Assembly (NCBI GenBank): GCA_028554755.1
Contig: JAPTOF010000019.1
Span: forward strand, 8,132,001-8,196,000
DNA length: 64,000 nucleotides
From: Cordia subcordata
Taxonomy: Eukaryota > Streptophyta > Magnoliopsida > Boraginales > Cordiaceae
Reading direction: 5' to 3'
The notes under the pieces are model-generated. The model saw only the letters and a list, made by a program, of their open reading frames with translations, made no database searches and was not told the origin of the DNA. Position numbers and translations under genes: made by a program. Below, in pieces: positions 37,175 to 48,680 of this stretch (the first letter of the stretch is position 1; each line of letters begins with the position of its first letter).

Positions 37175-37575
37175 TAGAAGTGGCAAAAACGGGTACCAGC
37201 AGGTCAACTCAACCCATTTACGACGGGTTTGGCGGGTTGGGTTGGGTTGGGTTGACCCGTTTAGCAAACGGGCTAGGGGTATTAAAACCCTAAACCGACC
37301 CTAGTGGGTTGGTGGGTTATTATAGCGGGTTAGGTGGGTCGCTTTGGCTGGTTATGTGGGTTAGGCGGGTTCATGGGCCGTTTTTCAAGTTTGGCGGGTC
37401 ATTTTGACGGGTTCGTGGGTCACCCGCTGGTTGATCCAACCTGACCTGCCAATTTGGCGGGTTGGGTCGGGTTAACCCGTTTGTCTGGCGAGTCACTAAA
37501 TCAGCAACCATAACCTTATTTTTTGGCGAGTTAGGCGGATCGACCCCCGGGTCTCAACCCGTTTTGTCACATCTA
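37175..37575. mobile_element. non-autonomous hAT element (401 bp) inside the CACTA relic
   Basis: Terminal inverted repeat TAGAAGTGGCAAAAACGGGT against inverted TAGATGTGACAAAACGGGTT. The 8-bp target duplications GTTATTGC (37167-37174) and GTAATTGC (37576-37583) agree at 7 of 8, diagnostic of hAT. The interior is full of GGCGGGTTNGG motifs and contains ATTAAAACCCTAAAC; it is the best-preserved member of the family also at 4357-4682. Confidence 0.82.
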
Positions 37576-37619
37576 GTAATTGCTAACGAACGACCGCAGG
37601 TAATTGCAACGGTCTTTCG

Positions 37620-37779
37620 TATAGAGGAATTTTCTAGTCTTAATTGACTGGGAATATATTGAGAGATATTTATACAAGAGCAATTACAATTGTTGCCTTT
37701 TATGATACAATCATTGCCTTTCCTAGGACATATAAATATGTACATTATATTTGATTACATTCTAATTATGGACGGGATA
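37620..37779 (-). repeat. copia 3' LTR (~160 bp)
   Basis: Direct repeat of 44326-44479. Both carry TATAGAGGAATTTTC, AGAGATATTTATACAAGAGC and TATGATACAATCATTGCCTT. The inner edge near 37770-37779 is approximate because the copies diverge there. Confidence 0.85.
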
Positions 37780-39535
37780 GAAGCACGGTAAGATTCCCCT
37801 GGAGCTCTTGAAAACGAGTGAAGGACAGAGCTTTAGTGAAAATATCTATGATCTGCGAGCCTGTGGAAACATATTTGACAATGACAACGCCTTGAGCAAT
37901 CTTCTCCCTAATGAAGTGAAAATCAATGTCAACATACTTTGTGCAAGCATAGAGTATAAGATTAGCATACAAGTACATGGCAGAAACATTGTCACAATAC
38001 AGTATAATAGGTAAGGGAAGAAACACACGTAGATCGCATAAGAGCTGTTGAACCCGATAAGTTTCTGCTAAGGCATAGGCTAGGGTACGGTACTCAGGTT
38101 CAATGCTAGATCTAGACACAGTTGGCTGCTTCTTGGATTGCCAAGAGATTAACTTTTGACCAAGAAATAAGGAATAACCTGTTGTCGATCGTTTACTATC
38201 TGGACAACCAGCCTAATCTGCATTTGTATAAGCTACAATAGATGGATTAGTAGTAACAGTTAAGGCTAATCCATGACCCAGCATGCCCTTTAAGAAACGA
38301 AGAATTCGCTTGACCAGCTGTAGATGTGTGGTACGAGAGGCATGCATGAATTGACTCACTAGATTGATAGTAAATGTAAGATCAAGCCTAGTCAAGGTTA
38401 GGTATTGTAAATCGCCAACCATACTGCGAAATTCAGTAGGGTCCTCCAATAAGTCACCATCATAAAGAGAGGGAGGAGATTTTGATGGGAGAGAAGTTTT
38501 GACTGGTTTGGCATTGGAGATAGAGAACTTATGAAGTAAGTTTAATCTATACTTTGATTGAGTAAGGATAAGAGAAGTAAAAGTGCGAGTAACCTTAACA
38601 CCCAAGAAATAATGCAAGTTACCTAGGTCTTTCATGGCTAAAGTAGTGCTGAATGTTTCAATGAACTGAAAGAGAAGAGAGGTATAGCTATCTATTAGGA
38701 CAATATCATCAACATAGAGAAGTAACATCAATATACCATGTGGTTTACAATATATGAACATAGATGTATCACTAGAACTACAGGTAAACCTATGAGACAA
38801 AAGAAAGGAAGTAAACCTTTAGAACCAAGTCCTGGGTGCTTGTTTAAGACTGTAGGGCGCTTCTTTCAATTTACAGACATGAGTGGAACGCTAAGGGTCA
38901 AAAAAGCTTTGTGGTTGTTTCACATAGACATCTTTGGCGAGATGACCATGTAAAAAGATATTTTCAACATCAAGTTGTCGAATAACCCAATTTCAAGAAA
39001 TAGCAACAGATAAGACAATATGAATAGTAATAGGTTTGACCACAGGACTAAAAGTTTCAGAATAATCAATACCTGTTTGTTGATTGAAATTGTGAGCTAC
39101 CAGGCATGTTTTGTAACGCTCTATAGAGCCATCAACATTATACTTAATCCTGTAAATCCATTTACAGCCAACTAAATTCTTGGTTAGAGGTAGTGGAACA
39201 AGTTCCTAGGTGCTATTATGTATAAGAGCATTGAATTCCTCAGTCATGGCTTGAGGCCATTGAGGATGTTTGGACGCCATAGTGAATGATGTAGGTTCAC
39301 AAGGTCAGTGTGTGAGATGAGTGATAAAATCTACCTTTTCTTATGAATGCCTGATTTTGCATGGGATGGACATTGCTTTCACTTGAGATGCAAGGGATAC
39401 GGGAGATAGGGGCATCTATAGACTCGCATGATGGTAGAGGTAAAGGAACTGAGGTAGATGGAGACCATGTTGGCTCTAACTCAGAGAAGGGAGCTTTATC
39501 AGAGAATGAATCTAAGAGAGCGGGTAAATTAGATT
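37780..39535 (-). pseudogene. copia reverse transcriptase and RNase H remnant
   Basis: On the minus strand, the catalytic YVDD box of reverse transcriptase is present (LLLYVDDIVLI, near 38700-38735), followed by LHYFLGVKV, and then the RNase H part with SRSSIEPEYRTLA and KYVDIDFHFIREK (37766-38119). Stops and frame changes separate the blocks, so no active enzyme is encoded. The stretch 39000-39535 is the degraded upstream RT and the Ser/Pro-rich linker. Confidence 0.85.
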
Positions 39536-41472
39536 ATTGGCACAAATAAGCAATTAAAAACTCTTAACAAGTATATCAAGCAAAAGTACATATAACATTC
39601 AAAGAAAATACTTAAAATATAAAGAGTATAGGGTTAAGAAGATCAAATAGTTATTTAGAGTGGTTTGAACTTTCGAGGGCCTAATCCACTACCAAAGATC
39701 TTCCTTTAGGGTTTTGGAAACTTCACTAGTGAATCAGCTTCTTGCTTAGTACGTTTTAGAAGCGTAGAACAACAATCACAACTCTTGCTTCACAACAAGG
39801 ACCACAAGTATTAACCCAATACTTGAGGATTTCAATCCTTCACTTTTGATAGAAAGTGTCTCACAACTATGTTACCTAAGAGTAAAGAACACACTTAATG
39901 TAATAGTTGCAAGAGCTTTTATTGAGCAAGTGTATAAGAGGTATATAAACCTTTCTATATTGCTCTAAGTATATGGGCAATTTATGAGCTCAAAGACTTG
40001 ATCAAAGAATGCCAATGATATGCAATCAATGAAGATGAAATAAATGAAGTATGATTACAAGAGAGAGTATTAAATATTAGAAGGCTTGAATAAATGCTAC
40101 AGATCAAATTGTTTTTGAAGTTTGGGGTATGGGATGTATTTATAATAGCCAAAAAGTAAAATCCTAATGTTCAAAAAATGTATTGCAGAAAAGTACATTT
40201 ACTGGCTCACCCTACTGGTCAGCTATTGCCCTTAATCGCCAGGCACTCTACATCTACGGCTGACCTTAACCGCCTCAAAAACCGTTCTCTGGAAAAAGTG
40301 GCTAGGTACATCGGGTATACATCCCCTAGCCGGTATCTACCAACAACCTTTATTGGCTCACTGGTATGACCAGCTGGTACCTTAAAATAGGTACAACAAA
40401 GCAAAAAAAGCTGATGCAAAAGTCAAAATTTTATAGCTATATACCAAATACAGCCGTTTTTCTGCCGTTTACAAGGCTCAATGCACACAACTTGACTTCC
40501 TTATTAATTATAACTCAACTAACATATCAAACATTAATGCAGGACTTAAACAACATGGTGTTGCAGATTTTTACATATTTTTGGTGCAAAAGAAGAGATT
40601 TTCTTTATATTTTGTCAAATCAAGCAAGTTGTACATAGGCATATATACATTTATACAATATACATACTACATGCAAGTTGTATAATGCACTTATAACTTA
40701 TTTCTTTCAAGGATTTTACAGAGATTTGTTCCAAGAAGCTAAAGCAATACATGTTTTTCAAATTCAAAGTAGATGTTGACTATTGTGTAAAACAATAACT
40801 TAGATTAGATCAAGAATGTAATATGCTTTTCTTTGAAAATACTGTAGAGTTTTTTGCTAAAAACATGCTAGATTTCATTTTTATGCAATATACAATATAG
40901 GCAATAGTATTATTCACGATGTAAAGCAAGTATCCAAACTATACTTATAGGTTAAAAATGCTTTTACTGCATGGAATAAGTTAAATTCATGATATATACT
41001 TATACTAATACGTGCGCGCGCACACGTACACCCACCCACCCACACACACACACACACATATATATATGTATGTATAGATATTGACAAGAAGACATAAAGG
41101 GCATCCTATGGCTAATATATACTTGAATGAAAAAAAATATGTAAAGAGCAAAATGCAAGTATACAAATGAAGTTATTTTTTATGGAGAGCATATTAAAGA
41201 GAAAAGATGATCTAAAATGCAAAAGATGCACATGATAATGGAATGCATTTGAGCTCATAATAAGGTCTATCTGTAAAGATCAATTTGACAAGATAAAAAC
41301 TAAAAGACCTTCTATGAATTCAATAAGCACTTCAAGCTTCAAGATCTTCAAATGCCTCCAATTTGATCACCAAGACTTTATAATGCTCAAATCTTCAAGA
41401 TTTGCTTAATTATACTCAAGAGAAAGCAATTTTATCATAATAATGACATCACCAAAACATATAAATCCAACA
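39536..41472 (-). mobile_element. solo LTR of a large-LTR copia (Sirevirus-like) element, 1937 bp
   Basis: The block interrupts the copia pol region exactly between integrase and reverse transcriptase. On the minus strand it begins TGTTGGATTTATATG and ends near TTATTTGTGCCAAT. Flanks AGATT (39531-39535) and AGGTT (41473-41477) agree at 4 of 5. The size, the TGTTGG start and the absence of any coding domain or second copy fit a solo LTR left by recombination of a Sirevirus-type element; that lineage has unusually long LTRs. A CA-rich microsatellite lies at 41015-41075. Confidence 0.7.
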
Positions 41473-41477
41473 AGGTT

Positions 41478-43061
41478 CAATAACAGGGAAGGGGAAGGGG
41501 GACGGACGGTCCTAGTGTTTTCACTGATTGATATGTTGTCATGATTAAGCGAGGACATGACAATAGACGAAAACACTGGAGGGGAGGGAAGGGCTTAGGT
41601 ATAACGAAGATTTGTATAGGGGATACAGGGGAAGGGGTTTCGCTAAGAGAACTAGCAAGGGTAGAGTATGGATATAAGTTTTCATCAAAATGAACATGAC
41701 GACTAATGTACACACGTCCAATGGTGGGATCTAAGTAGCGGTACCCTTTATAATTATTTGCACACCTTAAATAGATGGACATAATAGATTTTGGTGCTAA
41801 CTTGTGTGGTGTTCATGCAGCAAGATTTGAAAAACATGTACAACCAAAGGACTTAAGAAATTCCTAGTCAGGTGGTTTGTTAAAAAGAATTTCAAAAGGA
41901 GATTTGTAAGAAAGTGCGGGTGAAGGAAGACAATTTACAACAAAAATCACAGTATAGACAGAGTCTAACCAAAAAGTGTAGGGCATGGATGCATGGATAA
42001 GAAAAGTGCGCGCGACTTCACTAATGTGACGTTGTTTGATTCGGCTACCTTATTTTGTTGAGATGTATCCGCACATGATTTTTGAAAAACAATGCCATTT
42101 TTAATGAAGAACTGTTGAAATTCGCGACTGTCAAACTCATCACCTTCGTCACTTTGAAACTGTTTGATTTTAGTGGAAAAGAAATTTTCAACTTGATTTT
42201 TAAATGTTTGAAAATGAGTGAGAACTTCTGATTTCTTATGCAATGGAAAAATCCATGTAAAGCGCAAGAAATCATCCAACAAAATATTTATAGCCTAAAT
42301 TGGAGGGAACTTTGGAAGTCCAAAATCAGAATGTATTAAATATAATGGTGCATGAGCACGTTGTTCAATCAACTGAATGGTAGATGCGTATTCTTTCCCA
42401 ATTTGCAAGCCATACATGAACCGAACTTTGAATAAGTACATTGCACAAAATTTTTGGACAACAAAAAACTAAGCAAACAAGAATTTAAATGACCGAGCCT
42501 ACGATGCCAAACATCACAGCATACTTTATGCACAACCAATGCATAAAACTTGGAGGACACACTGCTAGCCGACAAAGGGTATAAGTCACTGGTACTGGTC
42601 GTATAAAGAAGAGTGGAGCCTGTTGCCTTGTCCTTAAGTGAAAAGGAATTTGAGTCGAACACAGCTATACAATTATTATCAGCACAGAGGTGATATATAA
42701 GGAGCAAGTTGTGAGAGAGGTGAGGAACATGCATTACATTATTTAGAAGAAGTGAACGTGTAGGTGTGTGCAAGTAAGCCGTGCCAATGTGACAAATAGG
42801 CAACTGTTCACTGTTTCCAACTAAGATTTTAAAGTGACCATTATATGGAGTCAAAGAATTAAAGATACCTGAGTTAGGCGTCATGTGAGCAGAGGCAGCA
42901 GTGTCCGGATACCAAGTAGCATTGTTGGTTTCCCTGACAAACATAGTGGCGAAAGATTTTGCAAGATCAGAAGAGACAATGGCATGATTAAAAAGGTGAA
43001 GGCAGTTAACAGCAAGATGTCTCGGTGAGTTACAAATTTGACATATAGCAGCAGATGACAA
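41478..43061 (-). pseudogene. copia protease and integrase remnant
   Basis: Minus strand, in order: zinc knuckle CX2CX4HX4C (CQICNSPRHLAVNC) near 43045, protease active site DTAASAHMT near 42905, pre-integrase motif WHRRLGHLN near 42510, and integrase core with the three acidic positions recognisable (LDDF, FQSDEGDEF, AESNN) at 41965-42282. The end of the integrase frame (41477-41782) runs into the solo LTR. Frames are broken between blocks. Confidence 0.85.
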
Positions 43062-44253
43062 GGGTCAAGGACCAAGAATACCTTCATATGGTGATGGTGA
43101 CATGGAAAAAGGTTGAACCAAATCAACAGAGTGGTTAGGGAATACATTACCAGTATGACTTAAGCACGAAATACCAAAAGCATTTTGTGAGCCATGCACC
43201 AAGTTCTGACCATTGTTCTGTAAAGGTGCACTACGACCAGAATTGGTTTGCTGATTGGGAATGCCATTACCACCTCGACCGTGACCACCATGTTTAGATT
43301 TAAAACCTGATCCTTGTCCTTTAGTACCAAGCTGATGCATTTAAGATTGCTGCTGAGTTGCTGTCGTTGCATATGCTGTATAGGAGATAGGATTTAAAGT
43401 TTGAGAAGCCAACTTGAGATGACGCTTAAGCCAACAGTTTATGATATACTCCATTCCAAGTTAATGTTTCACCAGAGTTTATCAACGCAGTAACAAATGT
43501 GTTTTATTCAGCAAGTAGCCCATGCAAAGCAATTGAAATTAAATCATCATCAACAAGTGGCTTATGAATAACAAATATTGTGCCAACGATCATTTTGATT
43601 TCTCAAAGGTATGCTTCCATGCTTTTGTTATTTTTGCGTAAGGCATACATCTGCAAGCGAAGAGAGTGAGAGTTAGCCTTTAAACCATCCAAATAGCATT
43701 CTTGAAGGGCAAGCCAAATATCACAACTGGTGGCCTGGTGATAGATATCCTGGACGATATCACTTGTGAAGGTGGCATTCAACCGCGTGCAAACTAAACT
43801 GTCTAGCCAAAGCCATGAGGAATACTCTGCAGAAGTTGGGTGAGGACAAGGTAGAGAGCCGTCAACGATGCTCGTAATGCTATAGGCAAACAAGATTGGT
43901 TCAATTTGTGAGCGCCATAATCGATAATTGGTTCCGTCAAAACAGATGGTGGCGAATGTAGTGATGTTTAGATTGCTGAGGCTAGGAAATTGTAGGCCAT
44001 TGATGGAAATATGAGAGACTTGGTGAATCTGGGTTGTGGTCGTGTTTTAGGGACGAACGCTGACCATGGTGGACATGGTGAAAAGCGTGGCTGAAGTTGA
44101 TTGCAGAAGAATATAGGCTAAGAGAGTAGTTGCAGCAACCATGTTTTTCGCAGCATCAAGAGAGAAAAGACTGGTGGTGGCTGTTGTGCTGTTTGGTATA
44201 GATGGTTCAAGGGAGTTGGTGGTAAAGCTGGAAACGCGTAGCGTAGTTGGCAT
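43062..44253 (-). pseudogene. copia gag remnant
   Basis: The likely gag ATG is at 44253. The frame stops at 44047-44049 (TAA) and then continues in the same frame with the copia gag pattern NYRLWRSQIEPIL and the later MYALRKNNKSMEAYL, before a second stop at 43603. Gag would form the particle shell; here it cannot be made whole. Confidence 0.8.
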
Positions 44254-44317
44254 GGGAAAAAAATTGGAGAATAATAGCAGAAGGATTAGGGTTTGAAGAG
44301 GGACATTTTGGCTACAA

Positions 44318-44325
44318 TGATACCA
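44318..44325 (-). other. primer-binding site of the copia element
   Basis: Minus-strand TGGTATCA directly follows the 5' LTR edge, complementary to the 3' end of initiator tRNA-Met, the usual primer for plant copia elements. Its exact adjacency fixes the LTR end at 44326. Confidence 0.85.
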
Positions 44326-44479
44326 TATAGAGGAATTTTCCAGTCTCAACTGATTGCAAATATATTAAGAGATATTTATACAAGAGCAATTATGATTTTA
44401 CCTTTTATGATACAATCATTGCCTTTCTTAGGATATGTACACAATATATTTGATTGTATTTTAATTATATACACTAATA
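44326..44479 (-). repeat. copia 5' LTR (154 bp)
   Basis: Direct repeat of 37620-37779. On the minus strand it starts TATTAGTGTATATAATTA and ends CCTCTATA, so its termini are TA..TA rather than the standard TG..CA. Bounded by the primer-binding site on one side and the TTTCA target flank on the other. Confidence 0.8.
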
Positions 44480-45271
44480 TTTCATAGGTAAACTTTATCG
44501 TAAAATTCCGTCAATGAATGCTACCAACATTCCGTTGGTAAATTTGATCGTAAAATGTGACCAAGAATCCGACGGTAAAGTACGTAGGTAAATGTGAATG
44601 ATTTTTCGTTTGAAAATTCATAGGTAATTGCAACTGACATTCTGTCAGTAATTCCAATTGTAGTTCCATTGGTAATTATTACGACAAAATTTCATTTGCA
44701 TTGACAATTCTAGTAGTAATCATTGTTGACAATCACCTGTATTTAAGTCAAATTCCTACATTTTATACATTAGGCACCTGATAATGATACTAATATAAAC
44801 AAAATAAATATATAAAATATATTGAGATTAAAAGTTAGAATTTATATATACGAGGTATTCATAAAGAATATAATTATTCAGAGTCCTATGTCCTCCCTCA
44901 TCTCGCTCATTTACGTAGTTAGTTTGGCAGATTTCAACGCTGTCAATAAAACAATTTGACGCTCTGTCTTGTACCATCAAGGCCTACTACAACATCTCCT
45001 GCTCCTGCTGTGTTAGCGTTGCCTTAACTGTTTCATTGCTCGAGATATGCAGCATCTACATCTTCTTGTGTAAAGCTGGCCATGACGAGAGATATTACGT
45101 GTAGTAGCACGGGTTGGTCCAAATGCTTGTGATCCTGATCCATGTATTCCACCTTTTGCTAGCCCACTTGCTCTCTATTGAAACAATAGCTCGTGATTGG
45201 TGGTGCGTTAGGATTCCCTTAGGTTGCAGTAGTCTGTCATTCAACCAACATATCAAACATTTTAATGACTT

Positions 45272-45508
45272 GGGGCTTGTTTAGATTGTTTTTTTTAAAG
45301 CACTTTTTTAATTGTTTGTGAAAAAAATGTTTATGTAATAAGTTGAAAATTTTAATTTATGAAAAAGGCTATAAATGAGTTTTTTTCATAGTTTCAGTTT
45401 TTTTAGAAACTAAGATAAATAATTATTGTAAAAATGGTACATTTTTTTCAAGAAAAAAAGTATTTTTTTTAAAAAAAAATAAAATAAAACTAATCCAAAT
45501 AGACCTTT
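45272..45508. mobile_element. GTTTGGATT-type element, copy d
   Basis: Left GGGGCTTGTTTAGATTG; right, inverted, AAAGGTCTATTTGGATTAG. A/T-rich interior with poly-T and poly-A blocks. Confidence 0.6.
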
Positions 45509-45565
45509 AGAAGCACATATTATTCAAATTATTCTATACTTATTTATTACTTACTTAAAAGCATA

Positions 45566-46124
45566 GGCGTAGCCACATAGGCTCCAGGGAGGTCCCAGGC
45601 ACCCCCTGACTTTTTCATAAAAACTATACCATTAATTTGTTTTGTTAATTTTTTAATTATGGGAGATTAATTAGCATGAAGTGCATCCCCTCATAATATA
45701 AGAGTGCACCCTCTCATGATTGTGATAAAGATAGTATCAACGCTTTTATTTTATTTTTCAATTAAAAAAATAATTTTAAAACAAAAAAAGCAAATAAACA
45801 AAAAAAATATAAATAAAAATATACATAGAAGCGATGAGATGAAGAAAGGAAAATAAAAGAAAAATGACTGCTTGTCACTTATATTAAGAAATGTTTTTAA
45901 GTTGAATATTCAATGTTTTCAAAATCTGCAGTCAAGCAAGGATGATTATAAAATATAGCTCTATTTGCAATAAAGCTAGACATTTATTTATATTTTTTAT
46001 GCATATTAAGATACCATTATTGTATTAAATATTGGATATTTTTATTTTTAATTTTTTTTATTTATATTAAAAAAATTATGCATGTATAAATGTCCACCTG
46101 CTGAGCCTTCAGTCCTGGCTCCGC
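45566..46124. mobile_element. non-autonomous DNA element with GGCGTAGCC/GCGGAGCC ends
   Basis: Left end GGCGTAGCCACATAGGCTCC; right end, inverted, GCGGAGCCAGGACTGAAGGC. The terminal inverted repeat is short and imperfect. The interior is non-coding and AT-rich. Elements with GGCGNAGCCA-type ends are common in plants; the superfamily is not fixed here. Confidence 0.5.
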
Positions 46125-46168
46125 AGTGCTTATAAGTATTTAATAACTTATAAGCACCAGCACGTAAA

Positions 46169-46386
46169 GGGCCTATTTGGATTAGTTTTTTTCCTAAGAA
46201 AAAATACCTTTTTTTTTAAAAAAAAGTTATATTAAATTTTTAATAACTATTTAATTTAACTTTTAAAAAAAATTAAAATTCTAAAAAATTTAAATATAAC
46301 TTTTTTCCAAGCCAAATTTTTAATTTTTTCAAAAAATTATTTTTTAATAACTATTAAAAAAATATTTTAAAAAAATCAATCTAAAC
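46169..46386. mobile_element. GTTTGGATT-type element, copy e
   Basis: Left GGGCCTATTTGGATTAG; right end, inverted, GATAGTTTAGATTGATT. The interior is almost only A and T. Confidence 0.6.
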
Positions 46387-47334
46387 TATCCAAAAGCAAG
46401 CAAAGGCTAAACGGGGTGTCAGTGGTGGTGGTATTCCAGGTTAACACGTAAGTTGTTGAATGCTACGTTGGGCCAATGGTGGGACGTTGACGGTGGAAGA
46501 ATAGTGGAGAAGGCATGGTTGCCGTTCACGTGTCATTGAGAAACTTGTGCATTAAAACCATGTGTCCCTATTACTCCAACACCTCCCCCCCGGGGTCTAA
46601 TTGTGCATGCCGTTTCTGACGTCGTTTAAGAGACTGCGCGCACCACCAGGCCGCTTTTAGCTTCTCTCTCTATAATAATTGCATGCATCTCAAGAAGAAT
46701 TATATATATGTATAGGTGTCTTTTGCATCATGGGTTGGATCATCAACTTATCTGTTTTTGACCAAAATTAATTTGTTCGGATGATCAAGCCCTTGTGTCC
46801 TAGTCTTTACAAAACTGGACCATTCTCGATAAGGGGAAAAAAGAGACATTTTTCCAGAGGTTTTGTTAATTATATCCTCAACCCTCTAGAAGAAAAAGCA
46901 GTGTCAAAATAATTGGGAGGAAACAAAAATGTAAAAAGGGTTAGATCTTTCTCCAGTTTATTAATAATCTTATGTCTTTCCGTTCATAGGTCGAATAATG
47001 TGAATCATAACCATCTTGTCCCTCAACTTTACTCGGGGCATATATCTTTATTAGGAAAGGCCTGTTAATCCTTTAGAGTGTTTATTCCCGACTCCCTCTG
47101 AGTGCTTCTATAATGGTATACAATAATCTTAGTTGTCCAAAAGTTTTCTTAAACCGTCTTAAAGTGGTTTCTTGATAGAATCCTTGTTGCGCAACTCCTT
47201 TAAAGTATATCAGATCCTCTTGTATTTAATAATATTTTTATACCTTTTTTTTTAATTTTTTGAAACAAAATATGATATCATCTTGAGAAGGAAAATGTAT
47301 GCTATATTTATGAAGTAAAAAGGGACTATGCTAA
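46387..47334. other. intergenic, no gene seen
   Basis: Includes a brief GC-richer patch (46580-46660) with promoter-like CT tracts but no following ORF. Confidence 0.45.
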
Positions 47335-47453
47335 GAGGGTGTTTGGCTTTGCTTAATTTAGGTACTTGTTAAGCACCTAAAAAAAATATTTTCTTACATA
47401 TTTTTTACTATTTACTACTTATAAGCACCAAATAAGTAAAGCCAAACACCCTC
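47335..47453. mobile_element. GAGGGTG-type MITE, copy 2 (119 bp)
   Basis: GAGGGTGTTTGGCTTTGCTT and, inverted, GAGGGTGTTTGGCTTTACTT form nearly perfect 20-bp terminal repeats that extend into TTAGGTACTT / TTGGTGCTTA. Flanks TAA and TCA may be a mutated 3-bp target duplication. Same family as 34554-34673. Confidence 0.75.
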
Positions 47454-48234
47454 TCAGTTTAGGAATTATGGGAGAATTAGAAAGAGTTTTCGTAACCGGC
47501 CTACTTTATTAAATAAATCAGAGGGGGTCCAGTCAATTTATCCAAACAAAAGAGAAGAAGAATATATTGGAAGCCCACAAATTATATCTTGGTTTAATTC
47601 ATTATTAAGAGACAATACTTGGAAATGGCTGTTTCATGCAAAATGGGACCTATCAATTTGTGTGAAAAAATTGTGAGAAAAATGATTGTCTATCTCGTAA
47701 CTTTTGGCGTATTATAACATGGGCTTTTGACTTGGTAATGCAGTCGTTTAATAGGCAAAAGCTCAGCCAAAAATGCTTATCATCTGTGATTTAACTGCTT
47801 TTGCAAAACACACTAAGCTTCTTTTCAGTGGTCCAGCGTTCAGGCATTATCAACAAGTATAATGGTCTCCCGTATTTGAAGCCACAGAGGTATAATGCAT
47901 ATATGCTTTATAGCCCAAGAAAATATTCCACACAAAATAGTTGAAGAAAACTCTTACATTTGTGTAATTAATATTCACGCCCCAAAATGCGTACGTGTCG
48001 TAGTGTCTATTATCGTTCTGTACAAACAGACTTAAAAATGTCCTCAAAAATTGAGTAGTGGTTAAATAACATCTTATTATAACAAAATATTTAAATTTAA
48101 ACTCGATGTCTTCCATCATGAATATTGTTTAATTATTAATTGATTTCAAATATGTGCACAGAGGATATACTGTATACTCTGCAAAATTATATCTTTTAAG
48201 TAAATTTAATATGATATTATTAAGGTAAAATGCA

Positions 48235-48680
48235 CATTACTATCTTATAAGTTTTGTCTTAGTTGATTACTCCCGTTTTATTTTAAAATTGACCATATCA
48301 CTCTCTTGTACTTTTCAAAAGATGGCACGTAATATCCTACATTGACATCTAAATAATTAAATTAAGTTATTGGCATTATAAGCATATCTTTTTTGTGTTT
48401 ATGAGCATTAAACTTGTAACAAGTTATACATTTTCATAAAAATATCCTCATTTTTAGCTAATGATAATTAGATAATAAAAGAAAGAAGACGTGATTATGC
48501 CACTTTTTAAAAAATACAAAGACAAAATGTGATAAGTTTTGAAAATATAAGAGAATAAACTACTAATTAGACAAATTATAAGAGATAATCAGCTAATTAG
48601 ATAAATTATAAAGGAGAACATGCCATTTTTTTAAAAATACAACGAATTTTGTGATAAGTTTTAAAATATAAGAACACAAT
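48235..48680. mobile_element. foldback non-autonomous DNA element, copy 2
   Basis: Begins GTAAAATGCACATTACT, like the element at 1229. The arm with TTGATTACTC and TTTTAAAATTGACC is echoed in reverse complement at 48495-48680 (TAAGTTTTGAAAATATAAGAGA, TAATCAGCTAATTAGA). The right limit is vague. Confidence 0.5.

Larger units (their letters stand above)
37620..44479 (-). mobile_element. Ty1/copia LTR retrotransposon, defective, with nested solo LTR
   Basis: Transcribed on the minus strand: 5' LTR on the right, then primer-binding site, gag, protease, integrase, reverse transcriptase, RNase H and 3' LTR on the left, which is the copia order. Net length without the inserted solo LTR is about 4.9 kb, normal for copia. 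Flanking pentamers TTTCG (37615-37619) and TTTCA (44480-44484) match at 4 of 5. Stops and frameshifts break every domain. The two short LTRs differ at a few tens of positions, so insertion is old. Confidence 0.9.
36988..45240. mobile_element. CACTA-type transposon relic, host of nested insertions (right end not found)
   Basis: CACTACAAGAAAAATTG at 36988 is the classic terminal sequence of plant CACTA (En/Spm) elements. Subterminal motifs GTCGGTAAATT, GGTAATTGCAACGGTC, TTCCGTTGGTAAATTT and CGACGGTAAAG occur on both sides of the inserted elements (36988-37174, 37576-37619, 44480-44760), showing that these pieces were one element. The matching right terminus (TTCTTGTAGTG) was not found, so the right limit is a guess. 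At 44880-45240 a stop-ridden minus-strand frame reads GGIHGSGSQAFGPTRATTRN, faintly like CACTA-associated proteins. Confidence 0.65.

Noticed and set aside
46560..46730. Promoter-like GC and CT-rich patch
   Set aside because: No ORF or exon-like sequence follows on either strand.
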